From: Rhodococcus sp040643435
Lineage (GTDB): Bacteria; Actinomycetota; Actinomycetes; Mycobacteriales; Mycobacteriaceae
NCBI RefSeq assembly: GCF_040643435.1
Contig: NZ_JBEYUH010000006.1
Location: forward strand, 1 to 64,000
Direction of reading: 5' to 3'
DNA length: 64,000 nt
The notes under the pieces were generated by a model. It searched no databases and was not told where the DNA came from. It was given only the letters and a program-made list of their open reading frames with translations. A program made the position numbers and the translations under genes. This document shows, piece after piece, positions 50,031 through 58,746 of the stretch (positions within the stretch are counted from its first letter, which is position 1; each line of letters opens with the position of its first letter).

Positions 50031-51328
50031 AGGTTCCCCACTTCGAGTTCGATGTAGTCGGCGTACTTCTTTCGGGCTGCTTCCTGCTTCTTCGGGATCC
50101 ACTCCGACGGCCACATGTCGTCGACGGGGCTGTAGTCGCGGAGAACCTGCTTGGCGACGGTGGTCTTGTGTACCTCGGTCGGTCCGTCGGCGAGCCCCAT
50201 CACCGCCGCTCCGTGGATCATCCTGAAGAAGGGCATCTCGTTGGTCACACCGAGTGCGCCGTGCACCTGCATTGCGCGCCAAGCGATGTCGTGTAGCACG
50301 GTAGGCATCACGATTTTTGCGGTCGCGATGTCCTTCCGGACCTTCTTGTAGTCGTTGTACTTGTCGATCTTCCACGCGGTGTTGAGCACGAACAGCCTGA
50401 ACTGTGCAAGTTGTGCGTAGGAGTCGGCGATATAGCCCTGCACGGTCTGCTTGTCTGCGAGGCGACTTCCGGCGGTCTCGCGGCTGAGGACGCGCTCGCA
50501 CATCATGTCGACGGCCTTCTGTGCAAGACCGATGGTCCGCATCGCGTGGTGGATGCGGCCACCGCCGAGCCGTACCTGGGCGGCTGCGAACGCCTGGCCC
50601 TCCTCGCCGAGAAGGGCGGTGGCCGGCACCCGGACGTCGTTGTAGTGGATGAGCGCGTGGGTGCCGTCGTTCATCGGTTCGCCGTAGAGCCCTACATTGC
50701 GCACAATCTCCACGCCCGGGGTGTCGGTCGGGACGAGGAACATCGACGTGCCCTTGTGCACGGGCACATCCGGGTCGGTGACGACCATGACGATGAGGAA
50801 CTCTGCTGTCCGGGCGTTGGACGAGAAGTACTTCCAGCCGTTGATGACCCAGTGGTCGCCGTCCTTGACTGCGCGGCAACGGAACTGGGCGGGATCGGCG
50901 CCACCCTGCGGCTCGGTCATCGAGTACGAGGAGAACACCTCGCCGTCGAGCAGCGGCTGCAGGTACTGCTCCTTCTGTTCCGGTGTTCCGTAGTGCGCGA
51001 TGATCTCGGCGTTGCCGGTGTCCGGTGCCTGGCAACCGAAGACGATCGGCGCCCACGAGGAGCGCCCGAGGATCTCGTTGAGCAGCGCGAGCTTGAGCTG
51101 TCCGTATCCCTGGCCGCCGAGTTCGGGGCCGAGATGGGTGGCCCACAGGCCTTCCGCGCGGACCCTGTCCTTGAGGGGATCGATGGCTTTGCGGCGAAGT
51201 CCGTCGAGGGGGACGAACTGCTGGTGTTCCCATACGAGATCGAGCGGTTCGACCTCCTCGCGCACGAAGGCGTCGGCCCAGTCCAGCTTCTTCTGGTACT
51301 CGGGCTCGGTCTCGAAGTCCCAGGCCAT
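50027..51328 (-). CDS. Acyl-CoA dehydrogenase, ACAD10/11-like
   Basis: A 433-residue ACAD, longer than normal, with MTEPQGGADPAQF, KYFSSNAR, RLGGGRIHHAMR and VHGALGVTNEMPFF as in mitochondrial ACAD10/11-like enzymes. A basic tail (KKQEAARKKYADY) extends past the catalytic domain. It is encoded directly before the APH-type kinase, so the two are likely to act in succession on a hydroxyacyl-CoA. ATG 51328 has a GGAGGGCGC-type site. Motif copies 10 and 11 lie upstream. Confidence 0.88.
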   Translation of the reverse strand: MAWDFETEPEYQKKLDWADAFVREEVEPLDLVWEHQQFVPLDGLRRKAIDPLKDRVRAEGLWATHLGPELGGQGYGQLKLALLNEILGRSSWAPIVFGCQAPDTGNAEIIAHYGTPEQKEQYLQPLLDGEVFSSYSMTEPQGGADPAQFRCRAVKDGDHWVINGWKYFSSNARTAEFLIVMVVTDPDVPVHKGTSMFLVPTDTPGVEIVRNVGLYGEPMNDGTHALIHYNDVRVPATALLGEEGQAFAAAQVRLGGGRIHHAMRTIGLAQKAVDMMCERVLSRETAGSRLADKQTVQGYIADSYAQLAQFRLFVLNTAWKIDKYNDYKKVRKDIATAKIVMPTVLHDIAWRAMQVHGALGVTNEMPFFRMIHGAAVMGLADGPTEVHKTTVAKQVLRDYSPVDDMWPSEWIPKKQEAARKKYADYIELEVGNL

Positions 51329-51347
51329 TGCGCCCTCCTTCCATTGA

Positions 51348-51364
51348 TGAGAATATCTATCTCG
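51348..51364. promoter_or_regulatory. Operator-like palindrome, island motif copy 10
   Basis: TGAGAATatcTATCTCG: left arm perfect, right arm 4 of 7. It lies 20 bases before the ACAD11-like start. Confidence 0.45.
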
Positions 51365-51368
51365 ATAC

Positions 51369-51385
51369 CAAGAATGCCATTCTTA
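51369..51385. promoter_or_regulatory. Operator-like palindrome, island motif copy 11
   Basis: CAAGAATgccATTCTTA has arms 6 of 7 complementary to each other. It starts 21 bases after copy 10, two helical turns, so the same protein face could bind both. It is shared with the divergent VOC gene. Confidence 0.5.
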
Positions 51386-51432
51386 CACGACCGAAGAGCA
51401 ATGGGAACACCTACCGACCGGAGAGCGCAGAC

Positions 51433-51876
51433 ATGAAGGCCGAAGACCTCTTCCACCTGGGGATCGTCACCGACGACCCTCGCGCCGCCCGTGACGAGTT
51501 CTCGGCGTTGCTCGGATACGAGTGGGGACCGCAGGTGGGCGGCGCCGTCGACGTGACGTTGCCGGACGGGGACCGCTCCGTCGACCTGCAGTGCACCTAC
51601 TCCGTCACCGTGCCGAGGATCGAGATCGTCGCAGCCGTGCCCGACGCTCCTCTGTGGGCCTCCACATCGGGCATCCACCACCTCGGGTACTGGTCGGACG
51701 ACGTCGAGGGCGACTGCCGTCTTCTCGAAAAGGAAGGGTTCGTCGTCGAGGCCACGCGCGCGCTGCCCGGCGGCGGTATGTTCTTCGCCTTCGCCCGCAG
51801 TCGGCGGGGCGTGCTCGTCGAACTCGTCACCCGCACCGCCGAATCCGGACTGTCGCGGTGCTGGGCCGCATCCTGA
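51433..51876 (+). CDS. VOC/glyoxalase-fold protein
   Basis: A 147-residue protein with two beta-alpha-beta-beta-beta modules. His8 (FHLGIVTDD), GIHHLGYW and the final FELV-like LVELV with a Glu fit VOC metal sites. The family includes methylmalonyl-CoA epimerases, lyases and dioxygenases. An epimerase role would suit the B12 mutase, but it is divergent from that region and unproved. ATG 51433 is preceded by GAGAGCG. It precedes the SDR by 22 bases. Confidence 0.78.
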   Translation: MKAEDLFHLGIVTDDPRAARDEFSALLGYEWGPQVGGAVDVTLPDGDRSVDLQCTYSVTVPRIEIVAAVPDAPLWASTSGIHHLGYWSDDVEGDCRLLEKEGFVVEATRALPGGGMFFAFARSRRGVLVELVTRTAESGLSRCWAAS

Positions 51877-51898
51877 TGACTCGAGAGGACTGCACATC

Positions 51899-52741
51899 AT
51901 GACCACGGTGGGGATCGCGACCGGAGCGGGTCGCGGAATGGGATACGCGTGTGCGCAGCGCATGGTCGGCACGGTAGACGCCTTGTTGCTCGTCGACCTG
52001 GACGCCGACACCGTCGGTGCCACGGCCGACGAGCTGAACGGTGATCGGACGCGCGTCGAACCGTTCGTTCTCGACGTCACCGACGTCGACGGGCTGAACC
52101 GCCTCGCCGTCCGGGTGGCCGAACTCGGAACATTGCGGTCCGTCGCGCACGCCGCCGGGATCTCACCCACGATGGCCGACTGGCGGCGGATATTCGAGGT
52201 CGACCTGATCGGAACCGCGCGGATCGCTCGGGCGCTCCGCCCACTCGCGACGGCAGGCACTGCGTCGGTCTACTTCGCGTCGATGGCACCGAACATCGGC
52301 CGGATGCGGCCTTCGCCGGAAGAGGCCGCCGTGCTCGCGGATCCGCTAGCCGAGGACTTCCTCGACCGTCTCCGCGAGGTGGTGGGGGAGGCGCTCGAAC
52401 ATCCCGGCGTTGCCTATGCGTGGGCGAAATACGGTGTGCAGCAGTTCGCAAGGGACGAAGCTGTGCGGCTCGGGTCCGTCGGTGCCCGCGCGTGCTCCGT
52501 TTCGCCGGGCATCATCGACACTCCGCAGGGCCGGCAGGAGGCGGATCACAACGAGTCGATGGGCGAGATGGTGCGGGCGACGCCGCTCGGGCGCACGGGC
52601 CGGGCCGAGGAACTCGCCGCCGTCGTCGCATTCCTGTTGTCCGACGAGGCGAGTTTCGTCAACGGCACCGACGTGCTCGTCGACGGGGGTGTGGTGGCGT
52701 CGATCACCTCGGGAGCCGGACGCGCGTCAGTCCGGACGTAG
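51899..52741 (+). CDS. Short-chain dehydrogenase
   Basis: A 280-residue SDR with TGAGRGMG, VDLDAD after strand 2 (NAD-type), AHAAG in place of NNAG, catalytic Ser in YFASMAPN and Y-x3-K in YAWAKYG. An insertion between Ser and Tyr (RMRPSPEEAAVLADP region) makes it longer than its neighbours, as in HSD3alpha/carbonyl-reductase-like branches. It probably forms an operon with the VOC protein. Its last 15 bases overlap the convergent TetR gene. Confidence 0.85.
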   Translation: MTTVGIATGAGRGMGYACAQRMVGTVDALLLVDLDADTVGATADELNGDRTRVEPFVLDVTDVDGLNRLAVRVAELGTLRSVAHAAGISPTMADWRRIFEVDLIGTARIARALRPLATAGTASVYFASMAPNIGRMRPSPEEAAVLADPLAEDFLDRLREVVGEALEHPGVAYAWAKYGVQQFARDEAVRLGSVGARACSVSPGIIDTPQGRQEADHNESMGEMVRATPLGRTGRAEELAAVVAFLLSDEASFVNGTDVLVDGGVVASITSGAGRASVRT

Positions 52742-53380
52742 ACCGCGCAGGAAGAGGTCCACGACGGCCCGGACGTGGGCGTCGACGTCCTCGGCCTCGC
52801 GCGCGATCCCGAACGAGGCCAGGCGTGCCGGACCGCCGGACGCCATGGCCAGGAACAGTTCTGCGAGCGTGTCGGGGTCGTCGGCGACGATGCTCCCTGT
52901 CGCCGCGTGCCGGCTCAGCAGGTCCGCGACCTGCTTCTTGCGCGGCCAGTAACCCGGGCCCAATGCCTTCCGGGCGATGTCCGGATAGCGCGAGGCGTAG
53001 GCGATGGCGACCTGCTGGAGCTTGATCATCGACGGGTCGAGGGCGCGCCGGACGGCGGCCTCCGCGACGGCGGTCAGTGATTCGCCGAGATCGTCGTACT
53101 CGGGGATCTCGGGTTCGGGTGTGGGCCAGTCGGTGCGCTGCATGGCCCAGCCCAGAACGTACCGGAAGACGTCCTCCTTGGTCGGGAAGCGCGCGTACAG
53201 CGAGGGTTTCGTGGTGCCGGCCGCAGCGGCGATGGCGTTCATCGTCGTGCCCTCGTACCCGTTCTCGAGGAACAGTCGGAGTGCGGACTCGCGCACCGCG
53301 TCGTCGAGTCGGCTCGCTTCCTCCCTGGTAGGGCGTCCACCACGGCGTCGAATGTCCTGCTCGCTGCGAGTCGGGGTCAT
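52727..53380 (-). CDS. TetR-family regulator, divergent from the LuxE/LuxC operon
   Basis: A 217-residue TetR protein: RGGRPTREEASR lead, helix-turn-helix to about residue 70 with TTMNAIAAAAGTTKPSLYARF, then a C-terminal domain of the AefR-like type. ATG 53380 is followed at once by the basic lead, so the longer frame is not used. It is divergent from the LuxE-like gene at 53512 and is the likely local regulator; the 131-base gap holds an imperfect inverted repeat. Confidence 0.88.
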   Translation of the reverse strand: MTPTRSEQDIRRRGGRPTREEASRLDDAVRESALRLFLENGYEGTTMNAIAAAAGTTKPSLYARFPTKEDVFRYVLGWAMQRTDWPTPEPEIPEYDDLGESLTAVAEAAVRRALDPSMIKLQQVAIAYASRYPDIARKALGPGYWPRKKQVADLLSRHAATGSIVADDPDTLAELFLAMASGGPARLASFGIAREAEDVDAHVRAVVDLFLRGLRPD

Positions 53381-53419
53381 GAGTGCAGTGTGCCAAATCG
53401 TCTCGGGTCTGGACACAAA

Positions 53420-53474
53420 ACTTTCCCTGTGGGTATGGTTACGTCAAGCATTTATCTATACCTTCCAGTAAAGT
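53420..53474. promoter_or_regulatory. Imperfect inverted repeat in the TetR-LuxE divergent promoter
   Basis: Arms 53420-53436 and 53458-53474 match at 12 of 17 positions, with ACTTT and GGTAT best kept, separated by 21 bases. Candidate operator pair for the adjacent TetR protein. Confidence 0.35.
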
Positions 53475-53511
53475 TATCGACGTTCCGCACCCAGAGGGCC
53501 GGAGGACTCAC

Positions 53512-54810
53512 ATGGCAGAAGCCACCCTGCAGAAAGACGTCGTCGCGACGCTGAACGCCTACTTCCGGGCACGACGGGACCAGGTCCCTGTGCTCGCGCA
53601 GCGCGCCGCCGACCAGGACATCACCGAGATTCGGTCGCGTGAGGACATGATCCCCCTGCTCTTCCCCCACACCACCTACAAGAGCTACCCCGAGACGCTC
53701 ATCGCCAAGGGCCGGTGGGAGCAGATGAACCGCTGGCTCGGTTCGCTGTCGAGCCACCCTGTCGACGACGTCGACGTCTCCGGGGTCGCCGACGTCGACG
53801 GCTGGATCGCCGCTCTCGAGAAGGCCGGTCACATGGTCTCTAGCTCGAGTGGAACGAGCGGAAAAGGATCCTTCCTCAACAAGTCCCAGCGTGATATCGA
53901 CGTGAACAAGCAGAATCTGCTCGACTGCTTCACCGCCCTCGGTCTCCCGCCCGAGAATCGCTGGCACGTCATACCCGTCGGCCCCGAGACGGGCCAGACC
54001 CAGCACAACGGGATACGCGATCTGATCATCCGTGAGTTCTCCCGCCCGGACGCCCTCCCGTTGTTCGACGGCGCACCGGTGGAAGGTTTCCACCGCTACA
54101 TGGCCAGGCTGTCGGCGATGCGCCGCGCGATGGCCGACGGCACCGCCGCACCAGACGACATCGCACGCTTCGAAGCCGAATCCGCCGAACGCGCCGCACA
54201 GCAAGACCGGCGTCTGCACCACTTCGCCGACCAGATCATCGCGCACCGGTCCGAGGACATCCTCTTCAGTTCCCAGTTCCCCCAGCTGTTCCGCCTCTGC
54301 GAGATCCTGCGGGAGAAGGGGATCCAGGACGGCGACATCACGGGTAGCAATGCGCTCACCAGCGGTGGCGGACTGAAGGGAACGAACCTACCGGCCGACT
54401 ACCAGGAGCAGATCTACCGAATGCTCAACATCGTTCCCGAGCGCTTCCTGCACTACTACTCCATGCAGGAACTCAACAACCGGATGTTCAAGTGTCCCGA
54501 AGAAGGTCGTTACCACGTTCCGGACGAGATCGTCCTGTTCGTCCTCACCAAGGACGGCAGCGCACTCGCCGAACCGGACGGCAACCTCGTCGAGGGCCGT
54601 GCCGCCTTCGTGGACACCACCGTCGACGGCCGCTGGGGCGGAACGATCTCCGGTGACCGGATCACCGTCGACCTCGGACCGTGCCCGTGCGGCCGGGCCG
54701 GCGAGACAGTGATGCCGAACATCGTCCGCTATTCCGATCTCGGCGACGACGACAAGATCACCTGCGCCGGAACGATGGACGCCTATGTCCGCGGACTCTC
54801 GGGAGAGTGA
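53512..54810 (+). CDS. LuxE-like acyl-protein synthetase
   Basis: A 432-residue protein of the LuxE/PaaK-like branch of adenylating enzymes. SSSSGTSGKGSF near residues 109-120 is the ATP loop, followed by TGQTQHNG, TSGGGLKG and a C-terminal DLGPCPCGRAGETV. LuxE activates a fatty acid with ATP and passes it as an acyl thioester to LuxC for reduction to aldehyde. Here the partner LuxC gene follows 4 bases after the stop, but no luciferase genes are present, so light production is not expected. ATG 53512 follows GGAGGAC. LuxD is missing, so the acid source differs from marine bacteria. Confidence 0.83.
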   Translation: MAEATLQKDVVATLNAYFRARRDQVPVLAQRAADQDITEIRSREDMIPLLFPHTTYKSYPETLIAKGRWEQMNRWLGSLSSHPVDDVDVSGVADVDGWIAALEKAGHMVSSSSGTSGKGSFLNKSQRDIDVNKQNLLDCFTALGLPPENRWHVIPVGPETGQTQHNGIRDLIIREFSRPDALPLFDGAPVEGFHRYMARLSAMRRAMADGTAAPDDIARFEAESAERAAQQDRRLHHFADQIIAHRSEDILFSSQFPQLFRLCEILREKGIQDGDITGSNALTSGGGLKGTNLPADYQEQIYRMLNIVPERFLHYYSMQELNNRMFKCPEEGRYHVPDEIVLFVLTKDGSALAEPDGNLVEGRAAFVDTTVDGRWGGTISGDRITVDLGPCPCGRAGETVMPNIVRYSDLGDDDKITCAGTMDAYVRGLSGE

Positions 54811-54814
54811 CGAG

Positions 54815-56218
54815 ATGGCCACGACCGCACCGGCCCGGACCCGGATCAAGGTCCCGCACTTCGTCCGCGGCGAACTGATCTGGGGTGAGGACAGCGAATA
54901 CCTCTCCCGCGACTTCGGCGTCCCCTTCGTCACCCCGAAACTCGAATACAACGGCCTGTTCGCACCCCGCTCGGAGGTGGGACCGGCATTCGACGTGCCG
55001 ATCTCCGAAATCATCGACTTCCTCGTCGAGACCGCGCAATACCTGACCCTGGAGAAGAACGAGTACCTCCAGGAATCCCTCGAGATGACCGTCCAGGTGA
55101 GTGCCCTTCCGCGTCGGATCATCGAGAACACCTTCGCCCGGCCCGGTCAGTTCCTCAGCCGGCAGGCGCTCGAATACCGGCTCGAACGCACCTTCGGCGG
55201 CCTCGACGTACTCGACGGCTGGGCCGAGCGCACCGATCCGAACGGCAACGTGAGCCGCGTCCGCGCCTTCCCGCCGCGCCTGGTCCACATGATGGCCGGG
55301 AACTCGCCTAGCGCCGCGATGACCACCATCGCCGATGCTGCGCTCACCAAGGGCGTCAACCTGTTCAAGATGCCCTCGGCCGACCCGTTCACCACGGTGG
55401 CGGTACTGCGCACGATGGCGGATATCGCCCCCGGCCATCCGGTGTTGCGGTCGATGTCCGCCGTGTACTGGCGCGGCGGCGACGAGAAGGTCGAGAACAT
55501 CCTCTACCGCTCGCAGTATTTCGACAAGCTCGTCGCATGGGGTGGAGGCTCGGCCATCGAGAACGCCGCCCGCTATGCCGGACCGGGTTTCCAGCTGATC
55601 TCCTTCGATCCCAAGGTGTCGATGTCGATCGTCGGCCGCGAAGCCTTCGAATCCGAGGAGACCCTGCGCGAGGTCGCCGAACTGGCCGCCCTCGATGCGA
55701 CCATCTTCAACCAGGACGCGTGCCTGGCGGCGCGACACATCTGTGTCGAGGGTGACGACGATCAGATCGACCGGTTCTGCGCCCTGCTGCACGAGCGGCT
55801 CGGCGTGGACCGGGATTTCGCCGAGGCCGTCGGACCGAAGCCCGACGCCGAGATCCGCGAGGCCGTCGAAGGAATGCGTTTCCTCGAGCCCGACTACAAG
55901 GTCTGGGGCAAACCCGACGGCAGTGGCTTGGTGGTGCGGTCCCCGGAGATGGTCGACTTCCACCCGACCAACAAGACCGTCAACGTCCTCCCGATCTCGA
56001 CTCTGGACGAAGCCGCCTCCTACGCCACCGTGGCGACCCAGACCGTCGGTGTCTACCCGTCCCATCGGAAGGCGGAGATCCGGGACCGTCTCGCCACCGC
56101 GGGTGTGCAGCGCATTGTCAGACTCGGCAGCGCATTGAAGGGCAGCATGGGCAGCCCGCATGACGGCATGTATCCCTTGCATCGATTCGTCAACTGGGTG
56201 GTGGACGACGATGCCTGA
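54815..56218 (+). CDS. LuxC-like acyl-CoA/acyl-protein reductase
   Basis: A 467-residue NADPH-dependent acyl reductase of the LuxC family (aldehyde-dehydrogenase-like fold). MMAGNSPSAA lies near the cofactor site and C303 in FNQDACLAAR is the expected acyl-accepting cysteine. It would take the acyl group from LuxE, or from CoA, and release an aldehyde. ATG 54815 has GGGAGAG; an in-frame ATG at 54785 overlaps LuxE. Its last bases overlap the aldo-keto reductase start. Confidence 0.87.
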   Translation: MATTAPARTRIKVPHFVRGELIWGEDSEYLSRDFGVPFVTPKLEYNGLFAPRSEVGPAFDVPISEIIDFLVETAQYLTLEKNEYLQESLEMTVQVSALPRRIIENTFARPGQFLSRQALEYRLERTFGGLDVLDGWAERTDPNGNVSRVRAFPPRLVHMMAGNSPSAAMTTIADAALTKGVNLFKMPSADPFTTVAVLRTMADIAPGHPVLRSMSAVYWRGGDEKVENILYRSQYFDKLVAWGGGSAIENAARYAGPGFQLISFDPKVSMSIVGREAFESEETLREVAELAALDATIFNQDACLAARHICVEGDDDQIDRFCALLHERLGVDRDFAEAVGPKPDAEIREAVEGMRFLEPDYKVWGKPDGSGLVVRSPEMVDFHPTNKTVNVLPISTLDEAASYATVATQTVGVYPSHRKAEIRDRLATAGVQRIVRLGSALKGSMGSPHDGMYPLHRFVNWVVDDDA

Positions 56219-57260
56219 GCGCTACGACGGCACCATGGCCCAGTGGGTGCTCGGCCCGTCGGGCATCCGGGTGAGCGAACTGTGCCTCGGTGCCATGACC
56301 TTCGGCACCGAGTGGGGCTTCGGCGCCGACGAGGAGACCTCCCGCCGCGTATACAGCGACTACCGCGCCGCGGGTGGCAACTTCGTCGACACCGCGAACA
56401 ACTACACCAACGGGGCGAGCGAAGAGATGCTCGGCCGGTTCATCGCATCCGAACGCGACGCGGTGGTGGTGAGTACCAAGTACACGTTCCCAACCGACCC
56501 CGGCGACGCCAACTCGGGCGGCAGCAACCGGAAGAGCCTGCGCCGCAACGTCGAGACGAGCCTGCGACGACTCGGCACCGACTATCTCGACGTGCTGTGG
56601 GTGCACGCCTGGGATCGGTGCACCGCACCGGAGGAAACGCTTCGCGCACTGGACGATCTGGTGCGTTCGGGCAAGGTGCTGTCGCTGGGGATCTCCAATA
56701 CCCCGGCGTGGGTGATCGCCCGTTCGGACGCCGTCGCCGAGCTGAGAGGCTGGACGTCGTTCAGCGCCCTGCAACTCGAGTACTCCCTTCTCGCCCGTAC
56801 TCCCGAGCGGGAGCTGCTGCCGATGGCCGGCGAACTCGGATTCGCGGTCTGTGCGTGGAGTCCCCTCGCCCGGGGTGCGCTCGCGCGTGCGCACAGCGCC
56901 GAGACCATGGCACGGTTTCCCGAGAAGACGCGTCGCGTCCTGAACGTCACGCGCGAGATCGCCGACGAGCTGGGCACCTCCACCGCGCAGGTCGCCCTCG
57001 CGTGGGTGCGTCACCACGGGCTGATGATCTCCATCGGTGCGCGCACGCCCGACCAGTTGCGCGACAACCTCGGGGCGCTGACGTTGCGCCTCGACCCCGC
57101 ACAGATCGCACGGCTCGACGACGCATCGGCGGTGCCGATGGGGTACCCGCACGACTTCCTCGAACAGCGTCGTGAGATGTTCGTTCCGGATGCCCTGCCG
57201 CCTATGGGTTCTCGACGTGAACCGTTACCGGCGGCACCGGCTGTGGACCAACAGGCCTGA
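56211..57260 (+). CDS. Aldo-keto reductase
   Basis: A 349-residue TIM-barrel aldo-keto reductase: the catalytic set Asp (DTANNYTNG), Tyr in the same motif, Lys (VSTKYTF) and His (LWVHAWD) is visible, plus the late IGARTPDQLRDNL NADP-binding segment. It could reduce the aldehyde made by LuxC to an alcohol. ATG 56211 overlaps the LuxC stop by 8 bases. The C-terminus is Pro/Arg-rich and probably disordered. Confidence 0.87.
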   Translation: MPERYDGTMAQWVLGPSGIRVSELCLGAMTFGTEWGFGADEETSRRVYSDYRAAGGNFVDTANNYTNGASEEMLGRFIASERDAVVVSTKYTFPTDPGDANSGGSNRKSLRRNVETSLRRLGTDYLDVLWVHAWDRCTAPEETLRALDDLVRSGKVLSLGISNTPAWVIARSDAVAELRGWTSFSALQLEYSLLARTPERELLPMAGELGFAVCAWSPLARGALARAHSAETMARFPEKTRRVLNVTREIADELGTSTAQVALAWVRHHGLMISIGARTPDQLRDNLGALTLRLDPAQIARLDDASAVPMGYPHDFLEQRREMFVPDALPPMGSRREPLPAAPAVDQQA

Positions 57261-57292
57261 GGATCATCGAGCACCCTGCGGAAGGCGACATC

Positions 57293-58726
57293 ATGGACAC
57301 ACTCCACCATTGGATCGACGGCAAGCCGGTGGCGCCGAGCAGCGGTGAGTACGTCGACGCCACCGACCCGGCGACCGGTCGTGCCGTCAGGCGTGTTGCC
57401 CGGGGCAACGCCTTCGACGTCGACGCAGCGGTGCGGGCAGCGGCGGCCGCGGGCCCGGAGTGGCTGCAGATCCCCGCACTCGCGCGCGGCCGGTTACTCG
57501 TCGATCTGGCCCGCGCGATGCGTGAGGACGCGGACACTCTGGCCGCGCTGGAGACCAGCGAGACTGGCAAACCGGCCAAGGTCGCACTCGCAGAGGTGGA
57601 GAACTCGGCGACGTACTTCGAGTTCTACGGCGGGCTCGTCGGCATGCCCGCGGGCGAGACACTGGACGTGGCGCCGGACCAGCACGTCTACACCGTCCGC
57701 GAGCCGTACGGGGTCATCGGCGTGGTCACACCCTGGAATCTTCCGCTCAACCAGTCGGCGCGGGCCTGCGCACCCGCGCTGGCAGCGGGAAACACGGTGG
57801 TTCTCAAACCATCCGAGTTCACATCGGCGTCGAGTGTGCGACTCGCGCAACTCGCGAGCGAGGTCGGCTTCCCGCCGGGCACACTCGGCGTCGTTCTGGG
57901 CACGGGCGGGGAGGCCGGTGCTGCACTCGTCCACCACCCCGAGGTCGCCAAGGTCGCTTTCACGGGGTCGGTTCCGACCGGACGTGTCATCGGGAGTATC
58001 GCCGCGGAGCGCATCGTGCCGCTGACACTGGAACTCGGCGGCAAATCGGCGAACATCGTCTTCGCGGACGCCGACCTCGATGCGGCGGTGACGGGTGCCG
58101 TCCAGGCATTCACCTCGAACGCAGGACAGGTGTGTTCGGCCGGCACCAGGTTGCTCGTCCAGCGAGAGGTGCACGACGAGTTCGTCTCCCGTCTCGTCGA
58201 GAAGGTCGCGGCGATCCGAGTGGGCACCGATATGGGGCCGATCATCACCCGAGACCAGTTCGGCAAGGTGCAGGAGTATTTCAAGATTGCCGAGTCGGAG
58301 GGGGCCCGGCTCGAAACCGGCGGCCGAGTCTCCGCATTTGCGGAACAGTCCGGTGGATTCTTCGTCGATCCCACCGTCTATACGGGCGTGGACAATTCGA
58401 TGCGGATCGCGCGGGAAGAGATTTTCGGGCCTGTTCTCGTGGTGATCCCGTTCGATACCGCAGACGACGCCGTGGCCGTTGCGAACGACTCCGACTACGG
58501 GCTCGTCGCCGGTGTGTGGACGCGGGATGTCTCCCGTGCCCTCACCGTCGGCGGGCGCCTGCGTGCCGGACAGGTCTTCGTCAACACCTGGTCGACGGCG
58601 TCGGTGCAGACACCGTTCGGGGGTTGGAAGAACAGCGGCTACGGGCGCGAGAAAGGCGTCGAGGCGCTGCACCACTACGGTCAGGTCAAATGCGTGACCG
58701 TCAAACTCGATTCGTCGCGGATGTGA
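57293..58726 (+). CDS. Aldehyde dehydrogenase
   Basis: A 477-residue NAD(P)-dependent aldehyde dehydrogenase: TPWNLPLN, catalytic Glu247 (LELGGKSAN), catalytic Cys281 (NAGQVCSAG) and EIFGPVLVV, ending with the YGREKGVEAL helix. It would oxidise an aldehyde to an acid. In one operon with an acid-to-aldehyde reductase this looks opposed, so the aldehydes may differ or the operon may work in alternative directions. ATG 57293 follows GGAAGGCG. Confidence 0.92.
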   Translation: MDTLHHWIDGKPVAPSSGEYVDATDPATGRAVRRVARGNAFDVDAAVRAAAAAGPEWLQIPALARGRLLVDLARAMREDADTLAALETSETGKPAKVALAEVENSATYFEFYGGLVGMPAGETLDVAPDQHVYTVREPYGVIGVVTPWNLPLNQSARACAPALAAGNTVVLKPSEFTSASSVRLAQLASEVGFPPGTLGVVLGTGGEAGAALVHHPEVAKVAFTGSVPTGRVIGSIAAERIVPLTLELGGKSANIVFADADLDAAVTGAVQAFTSNAGQVCSAGTRLLVQREVHDEFVSRLVEKVAAIRVGTDMGPIITRDQFGKVQEYFKIAESEGARLETGGRVSAFAEQSGGFFVDPTVYTGVDNSMRIAREEIFGPVLVVIPFDTADDAVAVANDSDYGLVAGVWTRDVSRALTVGGRLRAGQVFVNTWSTASVQTPFGGWKNSGYGREKGVEALHHYGQVKCVTVKLDSSRM

Positions 58727-58746
58727 ATCCGCCGAAGGGAATACCG

